This document shows, piece by piece, positions 31,401-44,689 of a stretch of 64,000 nucleotides of DNA (positions are counted from its first letter, which is position 1; every line of letters begins with the position of its first letter). A program made the translations under genes and the position numbers. Source of the DNA: Prinia subflava (lineage: Eukaryota > Chordata > Aves > Passeriformes > Cisticolidae); NCBI RefSeq assembly GCF_021018805.1, contig NW_026960609.1:1674001-1738000 (forward strand), in the 5' to 3' direction. A model generated the notes under the pieces. The model ran no database searches. It saw only the letters and a list, made by a program, of their open reading frames with translations, and was not told where the DNA came from.

Positions 31401-34400
31401 CCCTCTTTCCTGCCCAACACCTCCATCCCAGGGAGTATTTTACTTCCTGAGAAAGCAGGCAGTTTGAGATGTAAGTTAAAGTTTAGATACCTTGCCGTGT
31501 GGCAAGGAAAAACATAACCTTGGCTTTGGGTAGGTGGCCATTTAAAAAAGCACCGTAGTAAACGCTGTGATGGTATCAGCAGGTAGATCTTATTTATGTG
31601 TGACATAACTGGTTGTGGTTTCTTCCTGGATGGATATCTGCACCTAAAAATAAACATGACATAGTTTGTGTTTTTAGCAAGATGGCACAAATACTTTTCA
31701 AATTACTCTGTTGACTAGAAAACAATTGCATCTCATCCTCTGATGAGTGCTGGCACCTTCTGCCTCCTGGAGTTTATTTGCAGCATGAATCATCAGCAGG
31801 GCCTTGAAGTGCCATCAGTCCCTTTTAGGCTCTGAAGACCTGGAACATATGAAGACCTGGCCTTTTATGGACTCCACCTGGAAGCCCATCTTCTGCTGTA
31901 GCATCTGAATCTTTGTTTTGTTCCTCGTCCTGTGTCCCTCTTGTGGGAAGGGTCTGTAACCTGCATATCCAAACGATGGAGTTCATGCTGCTGTGGCTGC
32001 AGTTTCTGTTCACTCCAGGGCAGTGGGAGCTCCGTTTGGCTCCACCAATCCAAGTGCTGAGGACCTCGGTTTCCAGATTGTCATCTCACTGTGCAGAAGC
32101 CAAGCACCAAGCAGTCTTTGCCACCCTGTGGCCTGTAAAGGAAATTAATGAAATGCGATCACATCCATAAACTAAAAGAGCAGTGGAAAGGATATTTCTG
32201 TACAAAGACATATAAGCTTTTCTCATCAAAAATGTGGTCAAAGCTGGTCTGTCCTGTTACTTTCAGAGAACTCATATGTGTTATATTCTTCTCCAAACTG
32301 CTAGTGGCTCTATAGCCATATTCTCTTTAATTATTTCTGCACTCATTTTGCTATATTTAGAAATTATTTACAACCTAAAGATATAAGGATCATAAATGCC
32401 TCTACCTCAGCTCTGCAGAAACTCAATACTTTTAAATGCCCTTGGATACAAACAGTGCTGTGCAGTGGGCACTAGGTGTTATTATAATAGCATTTACTCA
32501 GCTAGGCTGCCCTGCTGAACGCTGAGGGCATGTTAAGAAATATATTGGTTCCTTAGAAAAGGGAGTGGATGGCAAGTCATAATGTGGCAGGGTTTCCCAG
32601 GCTGTAGGGAGAAAAGCTGCATGAACTCCATGTCTCTGTGAGCCTGGCTGAAGCTGTTTGCACTGGCAGTAAATTCAGTTTCCAGAGACGAAGAGCACAC
32701 GTGCAAGGGAGCAGGGTGTCAAGGTGCCAAAGTTAGCATCAGGTAAGCTGGTGCTGGAGTCAGCAGCAATGTGGACACCACACCCTAGCACTGTGCAGGA
32801 GGGACCTGCCTTGTCTGAATGCACGTGGTCATAGCGGGATACAGTCCTTGTCCCTGGGGTCTGTACTGCTGCACAGCAAGGTCACAAGGTGTAGGAATGT
32901 GCAAGGATGGGAGACACTCATCCCCCACGGCCCTGCTCAGAGTGGGCACGTTCTAGGTGTCCTCGTGTACCTCTTGCCATGCCCACTGTTCCCATGCCCA
33001 GAGCCAGAGCCTCTCAAATAGCTCCTGAGAGATGCACAGGCACCCCTGCGCTCCTGCACTAAGACAGCTGCAACTGCTCTCTCTTCCCCTTTGCCACCTA
33101 CTTCAGCCAGGCACGGCTGGCAAGGGTTTAGCTTTCCTTAAAATTCCCAAATGTCTTCTGCCTTGAATGAACATGATCCATGCAGGGCTTGATTAGACCA
33201 TCTACTGCCCACAGCATTTCAATATGATTGACTTAGACCCCAAGGGCTTCAAACCTGCTCTTCCTGACCTGGATTAGTGCTGCTAAAATATGGGCACAAC
33301 AGATGTCTCTTCTGTCCCACAGGTGCCAATCTGCCTCTTAGGTGCCCTTAAATGCATCTTCCTTGTTGCTGCTTCGCAGGGGACTCTGCAAGGTCCCTGC
33401 AGACACTGGCCCCAACCAGGAGAATGCCAGGAGTTAGCTTGTTTAAAATGTGGTTGCATCATGGAGTACAGCAATGATTTGCCTGTAAGAGACAAACAAC
33501 TAAACTGAATGTAAGCCGTAAATTACTGCTGGGAGACAAGAAGGTGTTGAATAAATCCACAACAACCTGAATTTTTCTGGGGCTTTCCATGAGACTGTCA
33601 GATCAGCTTGAAAATTTTCAAATAAAGCAAGTTCCCATCCTTACCCTGCAAAAGCAAAAGCAGCTCAGCTGTACTGCATTCTAGGCAAAAGTATTCAAGC
33701 ATTTTCGGCAGAGGTCACTGCTGATCCCTCAGTGGGAAACTGTGCCTTCTGTCTCTTTGTACCATTTGGAATGTTTTAAGGCAACAAGGACTGTAATTTA
33801 GGACCAGCACAGGAAGGATAGTGACCACCTGATGAAGGCTACTGAAGCCTCACTGGGACCTTCTGGACAGAAACTTTTCATCTGCCTCTCCATGGTGCCA
33901 CTGCACAAGCAGACCACACAAAGGACCCAAGCCCAGCTTTGTTCTGGGCTGCCTTCAAGTGCAGGAGGTGAATTTTATCAGGATGCAGGTAAAGTTGGCT
34001 GCTTATGACTCACAGCTCTGTGAATGTCTAATGAAGGTCAGAGTATTCTCCCTTGATGGTTATCCATGCTGCTCATCAGATGTAATGAGAGATGTGTGAA
34101 AGCACAGGCTCTGTTCTGCTCAACAGGCTAAACTGAGAGCAGGGAAGGTATTGTAGCAGATATTTCCTCCCATCTGGCAGCTCTGAGAGTGCAGTCTGTA
34201 TGGAGAGCTCACTTTCCATATGGAAAAGTCAAATGAACTTCACACTTACTAAATTTTATTAGCCAATTTTTTACATCCTTCCTGATGGCTCTACCACAGG
34301 GTTAGCTTGAGCTCTTCATCCTTCATTAACAGTGATAATGATCAATTTTTACGCTCAGCTCCCAGTCCTGATAAAAAAACCTTGACCACATAGATGCCTG

Positions 34401-34884
34401 AGGGCTGCTCAGCGTGCTCTACCTATGCTTTGGTGCAGACATGGTGCATTTACTTACCCTGCAGATTAAAGCACTCTGAAATAACTTACTGCTTAGACAG
34501 CTCACCCTGCAAATTCAGCAAGAGTCTTTAGCGCTAAACAAGACTGGGTAAAATAAACCTAAAGAAAAAGAGGTTTTCAAAGAGAAAACAAATAATTATG
34601 CATTTGTAGTGACTTAGCTGAAACTTGCCTTGGAAGCGTTCTACAATCAGTCTGCCACCAAAATGTGCTGTATTTTGAAAGGGATACTTTGTACTTGCTG
34701 TATGATTTTAGTGAAAACCCACAGCTGCACTGCAACATTGCCATGATGTGGTAGAATTTGTGTCGTGTTCTAGTATGTAGGTTGGTTTTCAGCATCAGCT
34801 CTCATTTAAAAATTACCTGTGCTTTAATAGTAGAATTTGACAACGACCAGTGGATATTCTAGACAAGTTTGCCTATCTACACAG
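31401..34884. other. intergenic, nothing recognised
   Basis: No gene, RNA or element boundary seen. The frames are short and unsupported. Confidence 0.5.
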
Positions 34885-36305
34885 TGTCCTGGTTTGAGGG
34901 GGAAGTGAGTTTTCCAGGAAGTTATGGTCAAACCAATCAGTGGTCAGGTTTGAATGTTGACACCTGGAGTGGCCACTGAGGGGTTGGACATGCCTCTGAG
35001 AACACAAGGGGTTAAAAGCAAGGACTTCCAGAGGGATTTCCTCTTTTGGGTTCCGGTTTCAGGAGAGAAGCATCTTCTCCTCCCCTGCCCAGCTTACAAG
35101 GCTGGGTGGGGGAGGGAAACCATGTGGCCCAGGCTGAGGTAGGCTGGTGCCCTGGGGGGAGAAGAGAGTGAAAGGGACTGGAGCTGAGCCAGCCCCATCC
35201 AGGATGGAGGGGTAGAGAACTGTGGAGGTGCCCTCTGTCCCCCCCCACCCCCAGGGAGAAGGTGCCCAGTGGCATGTGGGAGTGCCAAGCCTGCGAGTGC
35301 CCGAGCCTGCGGCTCTGCCGGGAGCCAGAAGCTTTTAACTCTTTCTGAGGCAGAAGAAAACTTTTCCCAGACATTGATTCTCGTGGCTGGTGGTTTCAGA
35401 AGAGAGACAGCCTGGGACTCAGATGATAAAGGAAGATGAAAAGAACCCCAGATGGGCAGAGGTGAAGAGGAGTGGCTTTTTGGGCTGGACTTTTCTTGCA
35501 TAATGTTAGCCATAGACTAAACCTGAATTTTCCTGAACATAAGACTGTATTTGGGTGGATGCAGTTGGCTTGAACCAAAGACTTTGTGGCAGTGATTGCC
35601 GCTGTAAGAGTGGAGAAAACAGAGAAGAGAGGAAGAGGGTGTGGTGGCGCCCTCTGTCTTGAGGGATGAAGATCTCTGTTCTTGGAACCCTCGGCCCCAG
35701 GGGAAAATGGGGGGGACTTCTGTCTCAATATGAGAAGATGGCTGGTTTTTGGTACTTGGCCAAGCATCCTTAAAGAGCCCTATATGCGATTTTGGTCCAT
35801 GGATGGTGGTGAGAGCACTGGACATGGAAAGGAGGGTGTCACCATGGCAGACTTCTCTGGGCGGTGCCATGGGTGACATGGGAACACGGGAGGGTGGACC
35901 TGTGTTTCCTGTGGGAAGTCTATGGTGCGAGAGAGACTCCTCTCTCCCTGGATGAATTGAAGATTGGGGTTTTTTTGAGTGATGATGACTTTGGGAACCC
36001 AGGGTTTTGGTTTAAGCAAGTAAGATGGAGGGTAACATGTAAGTGTTAAAAGTTAGAGTGTGGAATGGGTAGAAATTAGGGGAGGAGAAGAAATGTTTTG
36101 GGAGGTTTTCATTTCTGTTTTTTGTGTGTTTAGGGTTTTTTTTCTTTTCTATTTTTTCTGTTCTTATGTAGTTTAATAAAGTTTTGTGTCTATTTCGAGT
36201 TTTGGGCCTGCTCTGCTCTGTTCTTGACTACATCTCACAGTAGTTGGTTAGGAAAAACATATACTCATGGGTGCACTGGCATCTGGCCAGCGCCAACCCA
36301 TGACA
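34885..36305 (+). mobile_element. solo LTR, ERVL-like, 1.4 kb
   Basis: Starts TGTCCTGGTTTGAGG, as avian ERVL LTRs do, and ends CCAACCCATGACA. AATAAA is at 36175-36180. The flanks CACAG (34880-34884) and CACTG (36306-36310) agree at four of five bases. No internal sequence adjoins. The open frames within it lack motifs. Confidence 0.7.
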
Positions 36306-36310
36306 CACTG

Positions 36311-37384
36311 TTTTTCAAAAATCTGATTAATTTTCAATTTTAAATATTTGGGATTGGCAACAAAATTAACTTCTAATCAAGAGCCAAGAATTTAATGTGC
36401 ACCTTGTCTGAAATGTTGCTGTGATTATTGACAGCATCACAAACTTTGGCTTGCCTTTTCTACACTTCCATGTTTTAAACCAGTATTGATCAAAATAGAA
36501 GTATCCCCCAACAGTGAGACTACAACAGCAATTAGCCTAACAACTGGTGGATCCTCTAGAAAACGTCAACAATTCAGGGCTTTTATTGTGAATTTCTGAA
36601 TTACAGTTTTTTCTAATGCTCTGACCTCGCAAGCAACCTTTGAAGTACAGGGCTGTGCTGAAAACATCTGTTGATCTTTATACAGTGCCTCTATAAATAG
36701 TTACTGCAGCTATTGCATCCCCACCTCAACACTTGGGTGACAAAACTACATTAATGTGACCAAAGAAACTTGTCTGTGGACAATACCAGGTTCTTAAGGC
36801 AAAAAAAATTCACGTCTCACTTATTATTATTATTCCTATCATTTACTGAGATATACTTTGGTCCTGTCGAGCACAAAGGAGATAATGGGGATTCTTGCTA
36901 TGGTACACTGCATTTAAAATTAGGCTGAGGAGAGCTGCTAAAATGCTGCCTGATCAATACAAATCCAACACAGTACAGTGCCGTGCTCTTTTGTTTAGAA
37001 ACTTAGGTCAGGGAATGTCCAGCTGGGTGGAAATCTCCATCTGATGCCTGGTGAAAGTGCTGGAGCAGCCAGTGCTGCAGGTTATTCAGCAGGTGGAGCA
37101 AGCATTAATTTGTGCTTTTATGCTGTTGTAAATCTAGAGATGTACTGTAAAACCAACAGAACAGCTGTTCCTCTGGTCAAAATGGGAGAAGCTTCACATT
37201 CAGGGACACCTGATCAATGGAAAGTACCCAGATAAGAGCCCAGGATATAGTTTTATTTCTCTAGTTTGCAAATACAAAAAATCGGATAAACTTTTTTGTT
37301 AAAAGGATGTTGCATTTTACTTCCGTAAATGATACTCATTTGTAGGGAGACACTCTGCACAAAAAAACCAGCAAGGTTATACAA
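36311..37384. other. intergenic, nothing recognised
   Basis: Contains a short (ATT)n run near 36821. No gene is supported. Confidence 0.5.
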
Positions 37385-37460
37385 TTGCAGAAAACTTTGG
37401 ACTCGATGATCCTTGTGGGTTCCTTCCAACTCAGAATTTTCCATGAATCTTTGAATCAGA
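37385..37460 (+). mobile_element. CR1 3'-end relic
   Basis: TTTGGACTCGATGATCCTTGTGGGTTCCTTCCAACTC is close to the conserved 3' end of CR1. The terminal repeat is decayed. Confidence 0.7.
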
Positions 37461-37715
37461 GCATTATAAGGAATACTAATAGCTCTGCTGAGTTTTCTGA
37501 TTGCTACTGGAGGAGGGGGATGGTGTTCTCCCAAAACAAAGCCAGTTTTTGGCTTCAGTCACAGGTTGTATCATCTTCTGACAAGCACAATAGAAAAAGC
37601 TATTTCTTGAACTTTTAGTGATTTCCTTTTAGAGATATTATTTTAACACAGGTGCATTTTTAATATGTTCTAAGTATTTTTTTCACTACTTCTAGCACTT
37701 AACTTTATAAACATG

Positions 37716-38474
37716 TGTCTTGGTTTGAAAGACAGATATCTGCTAGGAAGGGGGCAGGACCTCCCTCCAAATTATTCCAATTAAAAAAACCAAAAATTAA
37801 AGGAGCTTTCAGACAGAGGTATGGGGGTAGGAATAACAGTTCTTTACTAGTATATATGACAAAACGACAAACAAACAACTACAGCATCAATAATAAACAG
37901 AACCAAGAACCTTGAGGGCTTTCTTTTACAAAAGCCCAGAGCAGTTTGATCTCGGTGCCCCTGCAGGACTCCGAGAGGCCGAGCTGGAAGGGAGGAAAGT
38001 CCCAGGCTGGTGGAAGAGATGGGGAGCTCTGCGCTGGTAGCTGGAGCAGCAGGGGTGTCCCGGCAGGGCTGGGCAGTGCAGGGCTATAGAGTAGCAGGAG
38101 AACCTCAAAGCTCCGAAGAAGCAGTGGCGGTGGGGGGAGGCTGGAGAAAACGAGCTCAGGATTCCCGGGTACACAGCAGATGACGATAGATTTCCCAGGA
38201 CGAGACAGAGGCAGAGGGCAGCCTGACTGTCCTCCTCGGCGCTGAGAGCAAGAGTGAGTTCCCCTCCCCCAGATCTGTCTTTTTGCCTTTCCCAAAGCTC
38301 ATCATCTCTCCCCTCTGAGGGACACTCCCAGGGACTCAAAAACAATAGGTGTAGCCTTGTGCTGCCATATCCCTCAAGTACTCCTTTTTGTTCTGACTAA
38401 GTAGTCATCAAGGCCTCTTGGAAACTTATGGGAAAAAATTCTGTGAGAAGAAAAAAAACCAAATCTAACCCCCA
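37716..38474 (-). mobile_element. solo LTR, related to the ERV-L-like LTRs
   Basis: 759 bp, TG...CA, flanked by ACATG (37711-37715) and ACATT (38475-38479). The first 35 bases are close to the reverse complement of the U5 end of the LTR at 41938-42702, so it lies on the minus strand and belongs to a related family of similar length. The U3 differs. Confidence 0.65.
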
Positions 38475-38479
38475 ACATT

Positions 38480-41439
38480 ATGACATCTGAAAATAAGACC
38501 AGGGCAGAATGTGATAAAGGACAAGCATGTCTTTGCCTCTTGCAGCAGCATACTGTGACAGTACTGAATATTCAGCTTGCCAACCATTTCCTGAGTAACC
38601 AAGCTTGGGAACCAAACTACTTTGCTAAAAACAAGAATGTCATGACTTTCTAACACACTGGTACCCAGAAAGCTCTCTGTGAAAGCCCAGTGTGACTTGT
38701 CTTCAGCAGGCATTAATGCATGTGGGGACAGAAAGGTTTTGTACATGTGCCTCTGCCTTGTCTGTTTGGCTTTTGTGCCAGCTGCAAAACAGTGTGCTGT
38801 GGGGTGGCAGACCTGCCTAACAGATGAAGGCAGCTGCCAGGAGAGCTGCTGCTGATCTCCCAGCTGCTTCCCCCCTAACCTTGGATGACCATGGTTTCTA
38901 GGTAAAGGGAGAGAACATGAACCTGTGGGTTAGGATCTGATAAATCATGCCTTTCCCCCAAACATACGTGATTAGTTCTATCACGCCCAGTAAGCAATGG
39001 CCTAAATTGTGTAACTTGAGAGCCTGGCCACATACAGTGGAGATCAGCTTTGGTCTGCTCCGCTCAATCTATGGGCTGTACTCTCTCCATCACTGCACAG
39101 CTCTTCTCAGGTTGCCATCATATCCCTGTAACTGCTTTTGGCTGTATCTGTTCACTAAAACAACTGTACAGCCACAACAGGATGGATGTTTAGTAAGGCT
39201 TTATTGTCAAGTGATGCTGGATTTTTGCCCAACCACTTTAAGTGCCCATCCTCTTCAACATATTCACAGAAGGAGGTATGGGGGTTTCAGCTGAGAGCAG
39301 TGATTTGTCCAAAAAGATCAGCATGTGCTTCCTTTTATCAGCCAGGGATAAAAAATCATTACACTGTGTTCTCTGCTTGCTGTATATATTCAATTCATGT
39401 GACTTACTGCATGGAAAGTTAAGTGGCTTGAACTGCTGGTGCACCAGAATAAGACTTTAATGGACTCCTCTTTTTCCAGCATGGAGAGGAGCATGCCCTA
39501 GTTGAATGCATTCGAACCAGGGCTTAGGAGTTCATTTAAGCTAAATATAACCCTGCAGTTCTGTCAAGGTATCAGGCACTAAGCTTATATATAACTACTT
39601 TCTTTCCATACAAACCCACTCATATGGTTTCCTACCATTCAATAAAACAGCCCAAAGCACAAAGTAGATTTCATTTGCTTTCCCTTTAACCGCATAGGCT
39701 CAGCCAGATCACTGATCCTAGCTCAGATAGAGCTACCCATCTGGCAGATCTTTTTATTGAGACCCTGCAGTATACATAATTATGTATGCAATACATGCCT
39801 TTATGCACCAGTGACTCATCTGAAGTAAAAAGATAATTGCTGTCTGCTAAGGACAGACCAGCTGGGACTTTAGGTGGGTTGAACTCTCCCTTTGCTGGCT
39901 GTTCTTTAAGTTTTGGTGAAAAAGTTATACTTTAAAAGCATTTTCTCCTTTCTGGGCTTAGTCCTGGCAGGGTCAGGACATAGGAATGGAAATATGTAAA
40001 TAAAGGGATAAAACTCAGCTGAAGTTCTAGTTTTCCTATCTTCTAAAGTACAGAGCAGCAGGTGTGAAATAGCCTTTGTGAAAAAAAACAAAAGCAAAAA
40101 ACAAAAAAACAAAAAAAAAACCCACAAAAAAACCACAAACACCTAAGCTCTCTCTCTTTTTAAAATTATTTTTTACCTCTTTCCCATCACAAATGCTAAA
40201 ACAAACAAAATCTCTCTGACAAGGAGCACATTCTCATGTTTGCCCTTGAAGGGTCTTCACTGTTGTAGAAAGGACTGTGTTGTGATGATGAGGAAAAAAA
40301 TGCTCAATTAAAGATATCTAAAGATGAGATACCCCAACTTAACTGCTCTGCTTTTGCAGTTGAACAAATGGCCAGCACCCAAGCCAGCCAATTTAAAGCT
40401 ATCTCAAGAATCTCTGTGCTACATGGTGCCCTGCAGCCAGCAGCTAATACAGTTGTTACTTGTGTCACTGGGTAGCAACCTTTTGTGCTATCTAGGCTTG
40501 TGCTGGTAGGAAAAGATAAGAATTACTAGAGTGTGGCCAAATACAATTTCCTGCTGGTGACTTTACTAACTGAACACTTCAGACCTATCTGTCAAATTGG
40601 GTTAAGCTAAGCAAAGCAAACCATGAGTTCCTCTTATGGTTCGTAAGAGGAGAAAGAGTTGTTAAGTGTTCAAATTTTCTGAAATGGAGAGGGGGTTTTG
40701 CTTTCTTTTCCCAAACTTGATGCACAGAGAGGTTTTGAAATCATTCAGAGACAGGAAGCGGAAGGCTTTCCTTCTTATTTCCCTCAGCCTTGAGAGTTAT
40801 CCAAAGTAGAATACAATCTATGCTCAGTCCCATGATCCCCAGGCATGGTGTGCTGGTGCAGGTGGAGGGATAAGAAGCCACCCAGCAACTGCAAGAGCCT
40901 CTGAGCAGAAGAGGCTTCTTCGGAGGAGGAATGTTGCCCCATGGGGGTTGGTTTGGCCCTGGGCTCTGGGGCTGAGGGCAGAGGAGTGACCTGCTGCATC
41001 CTGCTGGGCTCTACAGGGAGCCCATTGCCCCAGAGGGTTTGCACACCAGCCCTTGTTGCTGAGCGGCTACAGACTTTAGTCACAAAGTGGACAAATACTT
41101 CCATATTTTGGCAGAATGATCTCCACAGCAGCCAGTATTTGACCCAAAATTCACCTTGCCTCTTTACCAGGATGATCAATTTATTATTGGAGAACCTCCT
41201 GAGGATGAGGTTGGTGCATGGTGCAGAGAGGATTCCCAGGAGGGTGTTGGGGGAGATGTGGTCAGTGTCTGCTCAGCCTGGGGATGTAAGCCACAGGGAT
41301 TTAAGAGAGCTCATCACTTCCTGGGAAGCACTCAACACCTCACAGGATCAGGCCTGAATGCTCTGTGCAGAGCACCCTACTAAACCCCACACCCCTGGGT
41401 GCCGAGACACCATCTGTGTTCTCAAAATGCTGTGGTAAA
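38480..41439. other. intergenic, nothing recognised
   Basis: Includes an A-rich stretch at 40081-40140. No gene, RNA or clear element. Confidence 0.45.
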
Positions 41440-41937
41440 GGAAAGTAGCAGACCTGGAAAGAGATCCTCAGCCTCCGTGCAGAAAAGAGAATACACCATT
41501 TTTGTATTTAAAGTATTCCTATTTGTCTGAGTCCAGGGCATCCCCCTGGCTGCCCTGGATGGTCTGAGACCCTGGAAAAAGGGTCTAAGACCCTGGCACA
41601 GGGCCCAAAGTGACACTGTCTTTGATTTGAGTCCATGGAAAAAATAACCAGCATTGCACGAAAAACTACAGATCCCAAGAGTTTAATGTAAAAAGTAGTT
41701 AGTTTATCACCAGGTGCTAATAGGGAAGGCAAGATGGAGGAATCAGGGTGTGGCACTGTTCTACTCCGTTCTTGTCCTTGTCCTCCATCGTCTGCTGGGG
41801 TGGGTCACGAGGGACTGGTGTAGGACAGAAGTGACATGTTGAGTATAGGTAGTAGGTATTGGTAATAGACTGTAAATAAGAAATACGTTGTGGACAATGG
41901 TTGGCTCAGAGAAAGGGCACAAAAGGTCCAGCGCACC
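41440..41937 (+). mobile_element. U3 part of an LTR split by the ERV-L-like provirus
   Basis: Matches, in inverse orientation, the U3 of the LTR at 30264-31400 (TAGTTAGTTTATCACC, GCAAGATGGAGGAATC). It stops at 41937, exactly where the next provirus begins. The R-U5 part resumes at 48717. Confidence 0.65.
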
Positions 41938-42702
41938 TGTCTTGGGTTGAAAAAATGTAACCAAAAATGTGTATTCTATTTTCATCTGTGGAAACTGGTT
42001 GGGTGATATTGTTCTTTATCTCTTGTAACTCTAGGGGGGAAGAGGGCAGATGCCTTCTGTTAATGGGACAACTGATAACACCAGATAAGGCAGTGCCTCC
42101 TTATCTCTTCCTCCACCCATCCTCCTCTGAGGGACATCACCCGTGAATGGGCCATTTAAGGCCTCTCACATGACTGATAACATTACTTCATTCCATTGTG
42201 AGATGCTCCACCCAGTGGGAGGAGCCAAAGCCTTTCCACTGGGATAAAACCAGCCATCCCAAACACCACGATAGCCTGTTTTTCCAATGAATTCTCAGAG
42301 GAAGACCAGACCCATCTCGCCAGCACTGTACCCTTTTTTCTACAGGATCATCTCTACTTCACAGAACAAGATCTGTTACTCCAGGAAGACTTATTTGGAC
42401 TGCTTCCAACACCCTGACAACAGGGTGTCAGGCCATATCTCTGACTCAGTCAGGTTTTTCTAGAACTTTTGCTTCTTTGCTTGTTGGTTTTTTTTTGGTA
42501 CTACTGCATTTGTTGGTGGGTTTTTTTTGGTCTTTTTTTGATATTCCTAGTAAAGAACTGTTATTCCTATCCCCGTATTTTTGCCTGAAAGCTCCTAATT
42601 GCAAAATTATAACAATTTGGAGGGAGGGGGTTTTTTACGTTCTCCATTCCAAGGGAAACTCCAGTTTTCCCTGACAGATACCTGTCTTTCCAAACCAAGA
42701 CA
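41938..42702 (+). mobile_element. 5' LTR of ERV-L-like provirus
   Basis: 765 bp with inverted termini TGTCTTGG/CCAAGACA. TATA-like GGGATAAAACC near 42239. I see no canonical AATAAA; AGTAAAG near 42549 may serve. Confidence 0.85.
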
Positions 42703-42707
42703 GAATT

Positions 42708-42725
42708 TGGTGCCCAACATGGGGC
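42708..42725 (+). other. primer binding site
   Basis: TGGTGCCCAACATGGGGC, five bases after the LTR. It is two changes from the lysine-type site TGGCGCCCAACGTGGGGC, so a lysine tRNA is likely, although ERV-L of mammals uses leucine. Confidence 0.6.
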
Positions 42726-43178
42726 AGGAGGGCACTGAGGGAAAAGAATAACAGTTCTTGGATGACTTAGGTTCTTGTGTACTAGATATAGAGGCCTTGT
42801 TGGACAGCATAATGTGATCTAGCTTGCCTTGGTTTGGGTGGCATGTGGTTGTGGCTGTGTTTCTGCCATTTGCAGGCCCTTATCTAAACATGGGCCCTAT
42901 AACTAAGGCTACTGTGGCTGTTATCCAGTTTATTTTATGGGTTAATAAGGTGAGGAATTCATGGGTTTTTAACTTCCTCTGGAAGGCAGGCACATGGCTT
43001 CAGAGCTATCACACCCTAACTGTGTTTTTGGGGTTACTTTAACAATGGTACCTACCATGAGGAAACGACACCAGGGGAAATTTTTTCCCAACCCTTCACT
43101 CAGCTCTTTGGGTCTACTCCACCAGTTTTTGAAGGGTTTAAATCTTCTCTAAATGCTAATGATATCATACAATGGCTG

Positions 43179-44123
43179 GTGTTGCTTACAGGCCTATTCT
43201 ATTTAGCATTCAGAGATAAAGGGAGATTGACCTGGATAACCATCCTGATACCTACCCCAGAGAATAAGGATACTGCCCCAGAGCCTGATCCTGCCCCACA
43301 GCCTACCTTGGAGATTAACCACCCAGACTGGGTGAAGGAGATGCGTGAGATGGGCCAGATGCTGAGGGAGTACATTTCCCCTGTGGTAGCCTCATTAGCC
43401 CCAGCTGGTGGGAAACCCTCCCTCTGCCCTGACAAAGGAGAGTCTGATGGTGCAGCAGTGGAACCCACAGACGTTACAACTGTCCAGGTTCCAGCTGAAC
43501 CACAGGGGCAGTCACAGTCAGCAGGAGTTGCCCCTGTGGAAACAAAGAAGTCTAAGGTGAAATCAGCAAACCCAGGTAATAAGGATAAGAAAGGAGGGCC
43601 CTCACAACCGCCAGGGGAGCCTCAGGTTGAGATCATAATTGAGTCCCTCTCATGTGAAAGTCTCCGTAATCTGCAAAAAGATATTGTCCAATGGGGACAT
43701 GAGGTCTATACAGCCTGGTTACGTCGGGTCTGGGACCTTATGGGTACAGGGGTGCAACTAGATAGTGGTGAGGCAAGGAATTTGGGACCCTTGACCCAGG
43801 ATTCAGGTTTGAATCAGGTATTTGTAAGGGAGCCAAGGCCCCTTTCCCTTTGGGAGCAGCTTTTGATGAGTGTAAGGGAGAGGTTTGTCCACAGAGAAAG
43901 AATGCAGGAACACTACTATAGAATGCTCTGGAAGACTGTTGAGGAAGGGATCCAACAGCTGAGGGAAGTAGCGGTATTGGAGATACTTTTTGGGAGGAGC
44001 AGACAGCATGATAATGACCCCAACAAGGTTAGGTGCATAGGGCAAATGTTGAGGAATCTGGCAACTCTAGGACCATCTCAATATGCCACATTCATTCCAA
44101 CAATTAATGCTGAGGACAACTGA
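43179..44123 (+). pseudogene. gag of ERV-L-like provirus
   Basis: A 314-codon open frame. The first ~150 residues are proline- and lysine-rich linker. The rest resembles ERV-L capsid (WEQLLMSVRERFVHRERM, then TVEEGIQQLREVAVLEILFG). It ends at 44121-44123; similar coiled-coil-like sequence continues in frame to about 44300, so the stop may be a mutation. No zinc knuckle was seen. As an old retroviral capsid gene it is probably not expressed, but no frameshift interrupts these 314 codons. Confidence 0.65.
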
Positions 44124-44689
44124 GAGACCATAGGTTCCATAGCCACCAAGCTCAGAAATTATGAGACCATGATCAATGGCCCAATGCAGCCTTATGTCTC
44201 TGCCGTGGTTAAGGAACTTAAAGAGGAGATAAGGGAGGTGAGGGAGGAGATGAGGAGGACCAGTGTGAGTTACAGGCCTCAAAATCAGAGCCCAACATCC
44301 CTCAGCTAGAGAGAGAGGGTACACCCCACAAGCTGGCGTGTGTTTTTTTCTGCATGACCATGGGGAAGACATGGGAGTGTGGCATGGGAAACCCACTTCT
44401 GTTCTAGCAGCACGGGTGTGTGAGCTCAAGGAGAGAAACACTAACCGAGGGGGTTCCACCAGAATGAAGGAAGCCTCAGCCTCCCATGACCAAGCCGCCA
44501 GGTATTACAGAAGTGAGGATGCTGTGTCAGACCCCCTTGAAGGAACCTCTACTATGTATGCACAGGAAGGGAATCGTAACCACTGCTAGAGGGGCCCTGC
44601 CTCTAGCCAGGAAGAGGCATGGGAAAACCGAGTCTTTTGGACTGTGTGGATCTGATGGCCTGGCACATCAGCGCCACACATATATGAAG

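Noticed and set aside
34954..35955. Several overlapping 60-139 codon frames, possible exon
   Set aside because: All fall within the 1.4 kb ERVL-like LTR and none has a recognisable motif.
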